Below, piece after piece: positions 26,307 through 34,600 of a stretch of DNA of 39,863 nucleotides. The DNA is from a bacterium. GTDB taxonomy: Bacteria; Zhuqueibacterota; Zhuqueibacteria; Zhuqueibacterales; Zhuqueibacteraceae. The DNA lies in contig JAKLJX010000021.1 in NCBI GenBank assembly GCA_023150945.1, positions 1-39,863 on the forward strand, in the 5' to 3' direction. Under the pieces are notes generated by a model. The model was not told the origin of the DNA. It saw only the letters and a program-made list of their open reading frames with translations, and made no database searches. A program made the position numbers and the translations under genes. Every line of letters begins with the position of its first letter. Within the stretch, counting starts at the first letter, position 1.

Positions 26307-26394
26307 AATCTAACCTCGTCTGATGGTCACTGCTGACTGAGTGTTGTAGCAGGTGGGAAGTTGATCACAACTTTCTGGTCTGGTGAGGCTCACC

Positions 26395-26616
26395 ATGAAT
26401 CAAACAAAAACTGCAGAAACAAACGCGAAGGCGGCCTATGCCGCCGAGCTTGGCAAAATGGAGGCTGCGCTCGCCACGCTGACCGCCAAGCTCACGGCAG
26501 CGCGCGGGAATGGCCAGCTGTCCGATCGCATTCATTGGGGAGAGGTCGCGGATTTGGAGCACATGAATGAGATTCTCGCGCGTGCCGTTGAAGTCGAGAT
26601 GCCGCGCGTCGAGTGA
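26395..26616 (+). CDS. small helical protein of unknown function
   Basis: The protein has 73 residues, starting MNQTKTAETN; a GGTGAGG lies upstream. The central part (AELGKMEAALATLTAKL) is predicted to be helical and amphipathic. I recognise no family. It is followed 32 bases later by another small gene on the same strand, so the two may form an operon. The position behind an integrase suggests an accessory-element gene. Confidence 0.5.
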   Translation: MNQTKTAETNAKAAYAAELGKMEAALATLTAKLTAARGNGQLSDRIHWGEVADLEHMNEILARAVEVEMPRVE

Positions 26617-26648
26617 GTGGAATGCGGCAAGATCAATGAAGTGGAGCC

Positions 26649-26984
26649 ATGCCCCAGCAATCGAAACTCTCCCTACCCACCTCCGATCTCTCGCAATTCG
26701 AGGGCTTGGCTTTGGAAGATGCCATCGATCTGCTCAAGGCCTACATGTTCCAGAGCCGGCAGGCGAGGTTCTTGAAATCCGGCGTGCGACTCTATTTCAG
26801 CAAGGCCTCGGGCCTGGTGTTCCTGGCCGATGACCGCTTGAACGTTGCCATGGTGGATAATGGCGAGCTCAGGCAATGGGCCGCCTGCCGAAGTTGCGGC
26901 GCCGAGGGCTTTGTCGGGGAGGAAGATTTGGAGATCGCGAATGGCTTCACGTGCCGGGTGTGCCGAGAACAAAAGGCGGAATGA
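26649..26984 (+). CDS. small zinc-ribbon protein of unknown function
   Basis: The protein has 111 residues; GTGGAG lies four bases before the ATG. The C-terminal third has two CxxC pairs, CRSC and CRVC about 25 residues apart, which could bind one zinc ion. The N-terminal part is mixed helix and strand (LEDAIDLLKAYMFQSRQARF). No family is recognised. It may be a nucleic-acid-binding helper of the integrated element. Confidence 0.6.
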   Translation: MPQQSKLSLPTSDLSQFEGLALEDAIDLLKAYMFQSRQARFLKSGVRLYFSKASGLVFLADDRLNVAMVDNGELRQWAACRSCGAEGFVGEEDLEIANGFTCRVCREQKAE

Positions 26985-27070
26985 CGGTTCCGCTCGTGAT
27001 CGGTTGCGGCCCTTTTTGGCGGCCGCCGTTTTTTCAAGCAAGCTGCTCACGCAAGACAAAAATCGAGTCT

Positions 27071-27331
27071 ATGGCAGACTATAGCAGCAAACCACCGCGC
27101 TACCAGTGGCCGGCCGACAAGCTCAGTCCGGAGGATATGGCCGTCCTTTACCACCTGCGCGCGGCCACCGGCACGCCCATAAACCACCTTCTCCGCGAAG
27201 CCATCTACAAGCTCGAAGCCGCGTTCAAGAGCGCCGCGGCCGCCGGCAAGGTGGCTGAGGGCGCCCCAGAATCCAGCCCTCCCGCCGCCGCTGACCCTGT
27301 CGCTGGTCCCACTGCCGACCCGGAAAAGTAG
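27071..27331 (+). CDS. small ribbon-helix-helix-like protein
   Basis: The protein has 86 residues. Residues 17-46 (LSPEDMAVLYHLRAATGTPI then NHLLREAIYKLE) fit the two helices of CopG/Arc-like regulators that follow a short strand. The C-terminal 40 residues are Ala/Pro-rich and look disordered. The ribosome binding site is weak (GAG). It may be a DNA-binding regulator; the similarity is by pattern only. Confidence 0.5.
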   Translation: MADYSSKPPRYQWPADKLSPEDMAVLYHLRAATGTPINHLLREAIYKLEAAFKSAAAAGKVAEGAPESSPPAAADPVAGPTADPEK

Positions 27332-27505
27332 CTCTGAGCCAGACTCCTTCTCCCGCCACCCGCCTGCAAATCCCGCCAAGCGTCGCTGCTCGCCCGACAC
27401 ACTCTCAGTTCATGAAATATCTAAATTTCGCATAATTATGAATCATGGCAAAATGACGCTCTTCCGGAATGCCGAAAAAAGGCACAAAAATACGGAAAAT
27501 GGCAA

Positions 27506-27577
27506 TGACGCATCGCATTAAAACTGCCCCAAAAATCCATTTTAAAATGGACAAAAAAGGTGACGCACCGCGTTAAA
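27506..27577. repeat. iteron-like direct repeats around a perfect palindrome
   Basis: TGACGCATCGCATTAAA at 27506-27522 recurs as TGACGCACCGCGTTAAA at 27561-27577 (15 of 17 bases, same orientation). Between them is a perfect 14-bp palindrome, CCATTTTAAAATGG, at 27537-27550. The region around is unusually AT-rich for this window. It could be a regulatory operator region or a replication-type site; no promoter is clear. Confidence 0.6.
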
Positions 27578-28026
27578 TGGACCAGGCGGCGATGGCAGGT
27601 AGAAATTCCAGTCAGAAATAATTATGCAGCGGCGGGATTTCGCATTGGAGGCCCGGAAGGAACTTCCGGCGGCCGGAGACATGGAGGTCGGCTCTGATTG
27701 CTGGCGGAAAATGGGTGGGGAATCAACTTGGTGCATGTGCGGGGGAGATTGCCTGGCACTGGGTTGGAGATTGACTTCGGCTCGGCCTCGGCCGCAGGTC
27801 CGCTGCCGGCCGGCTCCCTGAAAAGGCCGGCCCCCAGCCGGCAGCCTCTGGTATCCTCCAAAAAAGGCTGCACCGCCGGCCGTCGGCTTGCATCATCAAC
27901 GGCCAAGCGGCGCAAGCGCTTGTTTTTCAATTGTCTGAAAAGCCCGGAAGCGCCGATTCAGCGCTGTGGCAGAGCCATTTGCTGCTCCGCGCCCGAGCAA
28001 GGCGGAAAATGGATATATCAACCACT
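27578..28026. other. intergenic, no gene recognised
   Basis: Open frames overlap on both strands without ribosome binding sites or family resemblance. Nothing further is supported. Confidence 0.45.
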
Positions 28027-28317
28027 CTACTGCTGGCCCAAACTCGCCTTGTAGTCCTTCAGATTCGAGAATCCCGCCTTCCTCGCCTTTTCCCACAGCA
28101 GCTTCATCGCTGAAGCGACCTTCCGGCCGGGCTTTCGCTTTTTCGCTGCCGTCTTCGCTTTGCGACGTCGAACGGCCGGCCGCGTTGCGACCTTTGCCTT
28201 CGGCTCCCCTCCGCGAAGCTGGGCTTGCAGTTCCGCAATCTCAGCATCAATGCGACTTCTCTCAGCCATTAATCCTTGCAATGCAAAAGCGAGAATTCTC
28301 TTCCGGTCAACTGGCAT
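28027..28317 (-). CDS. basic histone H1-like or nucleoid-type protein
   Basis: The protein has 96 residues with a ribosome binding site-like AAGGAAC upstream. Residues 5-36 form a likely coiled coil (FALQGLMAERSRIDAEIAEL). A Lys/Arg/Ala-rich linker (RRRKAKTAAKKRKPGRK) follows, then a short helical C-terminus (LLWEKARKAGFSNLKDYKAS). The composition resembles bacterial histone H1-like or H-NS-like small DNA-binding proteins. Binding of nucleic acid is likely; the specific role is unknown. Confidence 0.6.
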   Translation of the reverse strand: MPVDRKRILAFALQGLMAERSRIDAEIAELQAQLRGGEPKAKVATRPAVRRRKAKTAAKKRKPGRKVASAMKLLWEKARKAGFSNLKDYKASLGQQ

Positions 28318-28493
28318 GTCTCGTTCCTTCCTTGGTCAGTTTGAAGTACCTACATCCATCTGCGGCGTGCTCAAAGCAAGCGTGTGTCTCGTGACCACGA
28401 TAATGCGCTTCTGCACTCTGCAAGTTCAATATAAGGCACGATCATACCGAATCCAAGACTAATTCTGCTTGTTGCGCGTGCGAGCATAAACCC

Positions 28494-28592
28494 TTCGTCT
28501 ACCTGAGGGGCACTCTCAACCGCATGCCCGACCATCCCATCAACAAGATCGCCGAGCTGCTTCCGCAAAACTGGCGCACTCCGACCTCGTGA
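28494..28592 (+). pseudogene. IS66-family transposase C-terminal remnant
   Basis: The frame FVYLRGTLNRMPDHPINKIA followed by ELLPQNW and a stop matches the conserved end of IS66 TnpC (xxYLxxVLxRLPxHPxxRIxELLPxxW). Only 32 codons remain; the DDE catalytic region and the inverted repeats are absent. Confidence 0.65.
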
Positions 28593-28960
28593 GATTGGGC
28601 CTTGCTTCAGTCTCAAGAGGTTTTGCTATTTGATACTCCCCTTTATTCCCCCTCAACCTCGGTAGTTCATTCCCTCCGCCGAGATTCTTCTCGCCAGGCG
28701 GAGGCGTCCTTTCTCAGAAGCTCTTGCCCCGCCACAGCGCCATTGCCAGAATCGCCATTCTGCATCTATTTCCGGCTGGTCTCCACAAAGGCAGGCGCTA
28801 AAAAGGCTTCAACAATACATCTTCTTTTGCCAAGCTTCAAGATGGGTTCACCGGATGGATGCTCCCAGGCACCTACTGGTTTCGCCGCGCCCCATGGGTT
28901 CCTATATCGTTGGGCATGCGCTTCAGATTTCTCATAAATGGCACAGGCCTGCAGCGCTCG

Positions 28961-29128
28961 CTACAAACGCTTTGCCGCTGGCCATAACTGTATGCACACA
29001 ACATCGATGAGCAGGAGAGCGATCCCAGTCTTGTAAAGGGTCTCCCCAAAATCCTTCCCAATGCCAAACGCTGAGGCGATTAACGATGCTACTCCGAGTA
29101 TGAGCATGGACATCTGCAACTGTCTCAT
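28961..29128 (-). CDS. small two-helix membrane protein
   Basis: The protein has 55 residues from the ATG at 29128, which has GGAG nine bases upstream; a GTG at 29191 would add 21 residues. Two hydrophobic segments, MSMLILGVASLIASAFGIG and TGIALLLIDVVCIQLW, are joined by a short polar loop. No family is recognised. It is on the same strand as the nuclease gene upstream, which starts 140 bases before it. It could be a hydrophobic accessory peptide. Confidence 0.45.
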   Translation of the reverse strand: MRQLQMSMLILGVASLIASAFGIGKDFGETLYKTGIALLLIDVVCIQLWPAAKRL

Positions 29129-29265
29129 AGTCTTTGCTCCAATGTGGTAGGCTTCAGCCGGAACGGGTGGCAGTTTTGGGCCGGAATACACATTGAAGCG
29201 AGCTCCGTCCCATCACACCTGCTCAAGCAGATGCTTGCGTCGGTTTGCTGTCGGCTCCTGGCTCG

Positions 29266-29766
29266 TTAGCGCGTGCTGCTAATTATAGACCAATTGTCCT
29301 TGTATTTCTGCAAATTCTCCATGACAATTGCACAGTGCAGTGAATCGGGTTTTCTCGGCCGTACTCCACCATGAGTGTCCAGCCAACGTCGGTAGATTGT
29401 GATCACAATATCTTGCACTTTTGACCATTCAAGTACAAAAAATTGATCATCGCCATACTTCTCTGCAGCGAGAACAAACACGCACACCAATTGTGGAATT
29501 GGAAGAGGTTTCTTTCGCCCGATAAGTTGCCTGCTACCATCAAAAGTGATGTCTGCGAACTTGTCGATCGAGAATTGCCATGCCCCTCCCCTGATGGTCT
29601 TCACCTGGATTGGGCATGAGAAGCCCTTGAAATCGGTGGCTATAAGATCAAAGTCGGGGACATTGCCAGAAAAAGTTGCAACGAGAAGCCCTCGTCGAGC
29701 AAGCTCGCAGGCAACAAGATATTCACCAATTTGTTTGACTAACTGATTACTTCGCCCTGCAGCCAT
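29266..29766 (-). CDS. PD-(D/E)XK nuclease-like protein
   Basis: The protein has 166 residues. The N-terminal helix GEYLVACELARRGL, then VPDFDLIATD and the strand PIQVKTIRGG, match the Glu...Asp...(Q/E)xK layout of restriction-endonuclease-like folds (similar to DUF4365-type proteins). Glu14, Asp37 or Asp39 and the QVK lysine would bind metal. The C-terminal half is mixed and not recognised. No methyltransferase is adjacent, so a classical restriction system is unlikely. Its start lies 30 bases from the end of the second 490-bp repeat copy, the same arrangement as the VanZ-like gene and copy 1. Confidence 0.7.
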   Translation of the reverse strand: MAAGRSNQLVKQIGEYLVACELARRGLLVATFSGNVPDFDLIATDFKGFSCPIQVKTIRGGAWQFSIDKFADITFDGSRQLIGRKKPLPIPQLVCVFVLAAEKYGDDQFFVLEWSKVQDIVITIYRRWLDTHGGVRPRKPDSLHCAIVMENLQKYKDNWSIISSTR

Positions 29767-29795
29767 ACGCTTTCATCCTTTTCCTGAGTTAATCG

Positions 29796-30287
29796 GGATA
29801 GGGCGGCGCCTCTTGACACCACACCTCCCACACCACCTGGCAGACGGATTACGTAGCAAGGCAGTTCGGCTGGGTGAACTCGTTATGCGCAAAGCCGCGG
29901 CAATCCCAGAGTGTCAAACTACTGTGCAGGCGTGGCAAAACTCAACGCCGGGCTCCGGCTCAAAAACAGGGCGCATGCGCTTATTCTATCGTGCTTCGGA
30001 AAAGTCTGCGGCCTACCCTTCGCCGGTGTTGCTTCTAGTGGCTGTAACGCAACGCTGCGAAGCCCGATTCAAAAAAACACTGATTATGCTCGAAAGTCGA
30101 TAAGGCGAATGCCTATGTTTGAACTGGACGTGATTTCTCGATGGGGGGAAAGAGGATTGACCCGAGGGGAACGATGGAGCATGCATGATCATACTCATCA
30201 TGTTCTGCCAGCATCCACGGAGGTTGCTCAGAGCAGCCACCCAAAATCATGGCCGCATATTGCGAAAATACCGCCAAATAGTCAAGT
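29796..30287. repeat. dispersed repeat, copy 2 of 2 (about 490 bp)
   Basis: This aligns with 1272-1763 in the same orientation; see copy 1. The 8-bp inverted repeat at the left end of copy 1 is degraded here, so the two copies have diverged. Sequence beyond either end does not match between copies. Confidence 0.85.
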
Positions 30288-30499
30288 CGGATTTTTGTGC
30301 TTGCAATGACTTGCCGAGTTCGCTCGATGGCCGGTTCGGCTGGTGGTCAGGGAAATGTGTCCGGCAAAATTTGACGGGAAGAGCGGCACAAAAATCCGGT
30401 GCGGAAGCAGGCAAGGCTTTCCTCTCTCTTGCCGATCTCAAGCAGGCAGCTTGCCAGTCGCAAGCCGGTGAATACAAGCTCGATTCCCATGCCCTGGCC

Positions 30500-31267
30500 T
30501 CATCGCGACGTAGCAGGCCGGATCACTTCACCGCCACGCGTGACCAATTCATCCACGACGATCTTCAGATCTTGATCGAAGTGGCCGCGCATGAAGGCGA
30601 TACTCTCCGGCGGCGCGCCGGCGGCAGCCAGGGCTGCGCGTTGGGCCGCCACAAACAGACTTTCGCTGGCCACAGGCACCAGAAAAAGAAACTCGAGTTC
30701 ATTCTCGGCAAGGTTCAATTGCGCTGCGATTCTGGGCCGCCACCGTACGACCGGCGGGAAATCATGTGCGGCACGGCCACGCCGGGCAAAACGCTTCAAC
30801 TCCTCGGCCATCAACGGGGTGAAACGATCATCAACGATCTTTCCCAGCAGGCGATCGCGGGTTTTGACTGCAGGCACATAGCCGTAGCGGTTGATCACTT
30901 CGTGATACTCATGCCCGGCCAAGTCGATGGCCAGGTCTGGGATCATACCTGTTGCGGGCGTGACCCTGGCCTGCCGCGGTTGCGCGAGTACACTGTCAGG
31001 CAGATTGGGAGATTGCTTCTCCGTTGTGCTGCGTGCCTGGTCTGGTCGTGGCGATGTGGTCGTGGGCGGTTCTGGCCGGGCCGCGCCAATGTAGGTGTAA
31101 GATGAATGGCCAGCGGGCAGTTCGGGTGCAGCCTTTGGCTCGGGCTTGGCTGATCGTGTCGCAGAATGCTGGCGATCTCCCGGGCAGTTGGAAAGCTGCC
31201 ACAGCGCCGTCAAGCAAAGCAGGAGTGCGCTGGCGAGCCAGAGTCTGGGCAGTGAGCACAAGGTCAC
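30500..31267 (-). CDS. single-TM proline-rich protein with C-terminal domain, TolA/TonB-like layout
   Basis: The protein has 255 residues with a GTG start that overlaps the previous stop (GTGA). A membrane anchor spans about residues 8-24 (LWLASALLLCLTALW). A Pro/Ser/Thr/Lys-rich linker runs to about 110. The remaining part is a folded domain with HEYHEVINRYGYVPAVKTRD and ELEFLFLVPVASESLFVAAQ. The anchor, extended linker and periplasmic domain recall TonB or TolA, the energy-transducing partners of ExbBD/TolQR, and this gene closes an operon that contains such a pair. No TonB C-terminal motif is visible, so the match is architectural only. Confidence 0.7.
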   Translation of the reverse strand: MTLCSLPRLWLASALLLCLTALWQLSNCPGDRQHSATRSAKPEPKAAPELPAGHSSYTYIGAARPEPPTTTSPRPDQARSTTEKQSPNLPDSVLAQPRQARVTPATGMIPDLAIDLAGHEYHEVINRYGYVPAVKTRDRLLGKIVDDRFTPLMAEELKRFARRGRAAHDFPPVVRWRPRIAAQLNLAENELEFLFLVPVASESLFVAAQRAALAAAGAPPESIAFMRGHFDQDLKIVVDELVTRGGEVIRPATSR

Positions 31268-31767
31268 GGCTGCGGCTCCGATTGAACCGACGGGCTGATC
31301 CGGCGGTAATGGCTCATGGTAGTATTGAGCAGGCGCCGGCTCTCCTCGCGATAGGGCTGGTCAGGCACATCTTGAAATGGCGGTGGGCTTGCAGCAACTC
31401 GGCGAGGTGCCCGCTGCAGGGCGGCGGCACGGCCGCTGCTGCTCGGCGGCATCGGGAATAGGCTATTGGTGGGGACTGCTGGGCTGTTCATGTATGCCGG
31501 ATCAGTGAGCGCGTTCTCCATTGGGCCCGGATCGTCCGGTGACGGTGGGTCCTCCGGCATCAGCCCTTCGGCACTGCTGTTGTTCAAATCAACGGCAGGC
31601 GGAAGCTCCTGCGCGTCGAGGAGCTGGTCTGAGGTTGGCGCCAGCATTTGACCAAGCGGCTCTGGCGCGTGTGCACCGGTGAGTTGTTGCCATCTCTCGC
31701 GCCAATCCACGAGCAGGATAAGCGCAAGCAACACTAGGGCAAAGAGAATGAAGTAGATTCTGCGCAT
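31264..31767 (-). CDS. single-TM proline-rich envelope protein
   Basis: The protein has 167 residues from the ATG at 31767, where the membrane helix begins at once (RRIYFILFALVLLALILLVD). An in-frame start at 31941 would add 58 residues but has no ribosome binding site. The rest is Pro/Ser/Asp-rich (MPEDPPSPDDPGPMEN) and looks disordered, ending in a short basic helix. No family is recognised. It sits between the ExbD-like gene and another anchored proline-rich protein, so a linker or scaffold role in that complex is inferred. Confidence 0.7.
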   Translation of the reverse strand: MRRIYFILFALVLLALILLVDWRERWQQLTGAHAPEPLGQMLAPTSDQLLDAQELPPAVDLNNSSAEGLMPEDPPSPDDPGPMENALTDPAYMNSPAVPTNSLFPMPPSSSGRAAALQRAPRRVAASPPPFQDVPDQPYREESRRLLNTTMSHYRRISPSVQSEPQP

Positions 31768-31976
31768 AAGAATGATCCTGGGTTTTGCTGGTTGGTGGTT
31801 GATTGTGAACGTGACAACTGGCCACTCGCTAGCCTCTGTCCGAAGATGTTCAACCCCTGGCTGAGCCACGGTTTCCAGAACTTCACGTGTCATGGAAACC
31901 CTGAGGATTTTGATGCACCGGTTAAGCCGTTGCACGAACATTTTCCAAAAAGTTCGTGATTCCGGACGGACGCTCG

Positions 31977-32438
31977 CTACTTGTCGCTGGTGAGTGCCGC
32001 GATTTGAACCGTGATTTCCTGGTTGACCTGTTTGAGCGCGTCAATAACGGTCACCACTTTCTCAAAGGGCAACCGGTGATCGATGTAGAGCACGACATTG
32101 TCCGGCCAGGAGAACTGGCGGGCGCCGCGGGCAAACGACGAGGGATCGCGGAAACGAGTCTGCCGTTTGTCCACTTCAATCGTGACTCCGTTGAGCGCAA
32201 CGATGATCTTTGCGGAGTTTTCACTGGCAGCACGCCGGGCAGCGGCGGACTTGGCCAGCTTGATCTCCTCGAGCTGTCGCACCTCGGCGCGCAGTTGCTG
32301 CAGCGTCTTTTCGAGTTGACGCTGCTCAGCCAGCACCGGCGACAAGCTCGGCCGCGTCACGGCAAAGATGATGAAGAACAGCCCGAGAAAGCCAACCGAA
32401 ATGTCCGCCAGTGCAACGAGATACTTGAAGACTTTCAT
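31977..32438 (-). CDS. ExbD/TolR-like membrane protein
   Basis: The protein has 153 residues. One N-terminal TM helix (about 11-27) carries the conserved Asp at position 12 (ALADISVGFLGLFF), the residue that in ExbD/TolR/MotB is thought to take part in proton flow. A coiled-coil stretch (38-70) follows, then a periplasmic domain ending NVVLYIDHRLPFEKVVTVID, typical of the ExbD/TolR fold. It would pair with the ExbB-like protein encoded 51 bases upstream. Confidence 0.85.
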   Translation of the reverse strand: MKVFKYLVALADISVGFLGLFFIIFAVTRPSLSPVLAEQRQLEKTLQQLRAEVRQLEEIKLAKSAAARRAASENSAKIIVALNGVTIEVDKRQTRFRDPSSFARGARQFSWPDNVVLYIDHRLPFEKVVTVIDALKQVNQEITVQIAALTSDK

Positions 32439-32489
32439 GGAAACCGCACTCCGAATTTTGGCACCTCGCAGCTCGCCCGGTCGCTTGCC

Positions 32490-33035
32490 TCAGTACATGC
32501 CTTCCTTGTCCTTGTTCCGCCAATCCTGATCAAGCGGCACATCGTCTCCAGGGAGAGAATTCCCGGCCTCGCCGAAGGTGAACGGCTCCTCCGGCGGTTC
32601 GTCGCTGCTGAGCGGCAGGAGCGTGGGGCGAGTGTAGGGCTTGAGAAAATACGCCAGCGTTTCGCCCCACAAGCCGCCGATGATGAGTCCGGCGACTGTC
32701 GATGCCCAAACATTGCGCAGGGGCGTGAGCACTTGCTGCAAAACATCGCCATTGCCACTGTTTTGCAGCGCCCGCGCCAACACCGGCAACACCTCGAGCA
32801 ATCCCAGACAGGTGCCGAGCATACCGCTCAAGATGGCAATGGTGCTGAACATCTCGGTGGCATCATAGAGGCGGTGAAGAAAGCGATACTCGCGCAGAGA
32901 GTACGCATGCAGCCAGGCGCGCGCTCGTGCCAAGAGAAGAAAGCCAGTAGTAGTGGCCATGAACGCCGCCGCCAGCAACATGAACGGCCACACCGGACCA
33001 ATGGCAGCGGGAGTCAGGTAAGAAAAGATGGACAT
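32490..33035 (-). CDS. ExbB/TolQ/MotA-family proton channel-like protein
   Basis: The protein has 181 residues from the ATG at 33035, which has GGGAG ten bases upstream; an ATG at 33077 overlaps the previous stop and would add 14. Three TM helices are visible: about 8-30, 61-80 and 103-127. The second and third have the family pattern (IAILSGMLGTCLGLLEVLPV and WASTVAGLIIGGLWGETLAY). ExbB-type pentamers carry protons and drive an ExbD/TolR dimer. The short cytoplasmic loop differs from ZorA of Zorya, which has a long coiled-coil tail. It lies downstream of cas1-cas2 on the same strand. Confidence 0.88.
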   Translation of the reverse strand: MSIFSYLTPAAIGPVWPFMLLAAAFMATTTGFLLLARARAWLHAYSLREYRFLHRLYDATEMFSTIAILSGMLGTCLGLLEVLPVLARALQNSGNGDVLQQVLTPLRNVWASTVAGLIIGGLWGETLAYFLKPYTRPTLLPLSSDEPPEEPFTFGEAGNSLPGDDVPLDQDWRNKDKEGMY

Positions 33036-33073
33036 GGTGATTGATTCTCCCATGCGTGGTGACTGGTTAAGCC

Positions 33074-34090
33074 TCATCGCGGCTTCTTCAATTCGGTCTC
33101 AAGTGAGTCAATTTCCGCACTCGAGAGCTCGCGGTCAAGCGTGATGCCCTGCGATTGCCCGGGCCATTTCAGTGCCGGAATTTCCGGCAAGACCAACCGG
33201 CCATTCTGCTCAGGATGAAGGACGCGGGCATACCCCTCCATCTGTTCGAGCAGTCCGCTGCTGGCATTCATCCGGCTCACCGCCTCGCGGAAGCGCTCCA
33301 CCAAGCCGGTGACCTCCAGCAATTGCGCGTCAATTGCCAGCCAGTTCCGGCGATAGTCCGCGAACAAACGAGTGTAAGCCATCTCGGCATCGATCCAGGC
33401 AAAGCCCGACTGCAAATTCTCCCACATGGTTCGCACCGAGTTCTGCATTGCCGGCCAATCCTCGTTTTGCTGGCCGGTGGTTTCAAGCAGCGCAGCCAGA
33501 CGATTCTGGTTGGTCTGGTAGAGCACCAACTGATCACGGCGCAGGCGCTCCAGGCGTTGTGACAGCCGCCGGCGCTCCTCGGCCGGCACCTCCGAACGCT
33601 TGAGCTTGCTCACAGTCTGCAGCATCTCGATGCGAGTACGCGCCAGGCGGTCGTCATTGGCACGGATTTCCTCCCGAATCTTCTCGCGCACCAGCTTGGC
33701 GCCGGAACTGTCGCCCTTCTGCATGCGGTTGACAATGCTCTCCAATTGCGCCAGCGTTTGTTGGCGCAGCGCCTGCATTTCTGCGAGGGTTTGGTACTTG
33801 CTCGCCAGAAATGCGGCATACTTCTCTTCGAAACGCCGGCGCTCGAGCAGGTAGGCGCGGGAGCCCGGCGGCGTGAGCGCCAGTTTTTGGCGCAGGCCCT
33901 CAAGCTCCAATGCCGAGGTTTCCGCGAGGGTGTAGAGATCCGCGGTCAACGTGCCCAGCGAATCCATGGTGAGGTTGAAGGCGCGCACATTCTCTTGCAG
34001 AATTTGCGGCACTTGGACGCTCTCCTGCGGCCAGGCGTTGGCAGCAGCGAGCAGCAGCACCGCGAGAAAGAGATGAAATTGAGGTTTCAT
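33074..34090 (-). CDS. exported coiled-coil protein
   Basis: The protein has 338 residues. The signal peptide is MKPQFHLFLAVLLLAAANAW. Long helices rich in Leu, Glu, Arg and Gln follow (residues 30-240, for example RRLSQRLERLRRDQLVLYQ), so extended coiled coils in the periplasm are expected. The C-terminal 80 residues are less regular. Exported coiled-coil proteins of the DUF3450 type accompany some ExbB/ExbD sets, and this has the same layout, but I cannot confirm homology. It starts 118 bases after cas2 and its stop overlaps the upstream alternative start of the ExbB-like gene (ATGA). Confidence 0.8.
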   Translation of the reverse strand: MKPQFHLFLAVLLLAAANAWPQESVQVPQILQENVRAFNLTMDSLGTLTADLYTLAETSALELEGLRQKLALTPPGSRAYLLERRRFEEKYAAFLASKYQTLAEMQALRQQTLAQLESIVNRMQKGDSSGAKLVREKIREEIRANDDRLARTRIEMLQTVSKLKRSEVPAEERRRLSQRLERLRRDQLVLYQTNQNRLAALLETTGQQNEDWPAMQNSVRTMWENLQSGFAWIDAEMAYTRLFADYRRNWLAIDAQLLEVTGLVERFREAVSRMNASSGLLEQMEGYARVLHPEQNGRLVLPEIPALKWPGQSQGITLDRELSSAEIDSLETELKKPR

Positions 34091-34208
34091 GCCGATAGTC
34101 TCCGCAGGGATCAACGATCAACAGGGTTGATTACGGCAACTGTCGCCGTTGTTAGAAACGCAGGTGGTGGGCAAAATCGTAAGGGCAGGCGCAATCTCCG
34201 GAGAAGGC

Positions 34209-34508
34209 TCAGGCAAACAGAACCGGCCGGTCCTGCTCGGTAACGCCGTCAGTAGCTTGGATTCGCTTGCGGCAGCTTTCACACAGGTGATAGTAACGAA
34301 TGCGGTCGCCCAGATTGGGCTTGATATAAGGCCGCACCATTGCCTTCATGTCTTTGAATTGATCCGGCGTCAAGAGGCACTCGAACACGGAATATTGCAC
34401 CGCCAGGCCGAATTTCTTGAGACGCTTGTGCAGCCGGCTGCGGCGCCGGTCCTCACTAATGTCGTATGCAACAACGATGAAGCTCTTTCGATCACTCAAG
34501 GTTTTCAT
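34209..34508 (-). CDS. cas2: CRISPR-associated endonuclease Cas2
   Basis: The protein has 99 residues. FIVVAYDISEDRRRSRLHKR, with the N-terminal Asp that binds metal in many Cas2 proteins, and FGLAVQYSVFECLLTPDQF are the family hallmarks. Cas2 forms the central dimer of the Cas1-Cas2 integrase that inserts spacers. Here it lies 92 bases after cas1. The C-terminus has a CESC pair (HLCESCRKRI) and an extra tail. Confidence 0.95.
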   Translation of the reverse strand: MKTLSDRKSFIVVAYDISEDRRRSRLHKRLKKFGLAVQYSVFECLLTPDQFKDMKAMVRPYIKPNLGDRIRYYHLCESCRKRIQATDGVTEQDRPVLFA

Positions 34509-34600
34509 GGCGGGGCATGCGTGTGCTTGCTGCTGTTGGAGTCATCCGCACAGCGGGACTTGCTGCCGGAGCAGGTTTATCACAACTGCCTGTTCCGCTG

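Noticed and set aside
32490-33077. Zorya defence system (ZorA/ZorB)
   Set aside because: The channel protein lacks the long cytoplasmic coiled-coil tail of ZorA, the partner is ExbD/TolR-like without an OmpA-type peptidoglycan-binding domain, and ZorC/D/E are absent.
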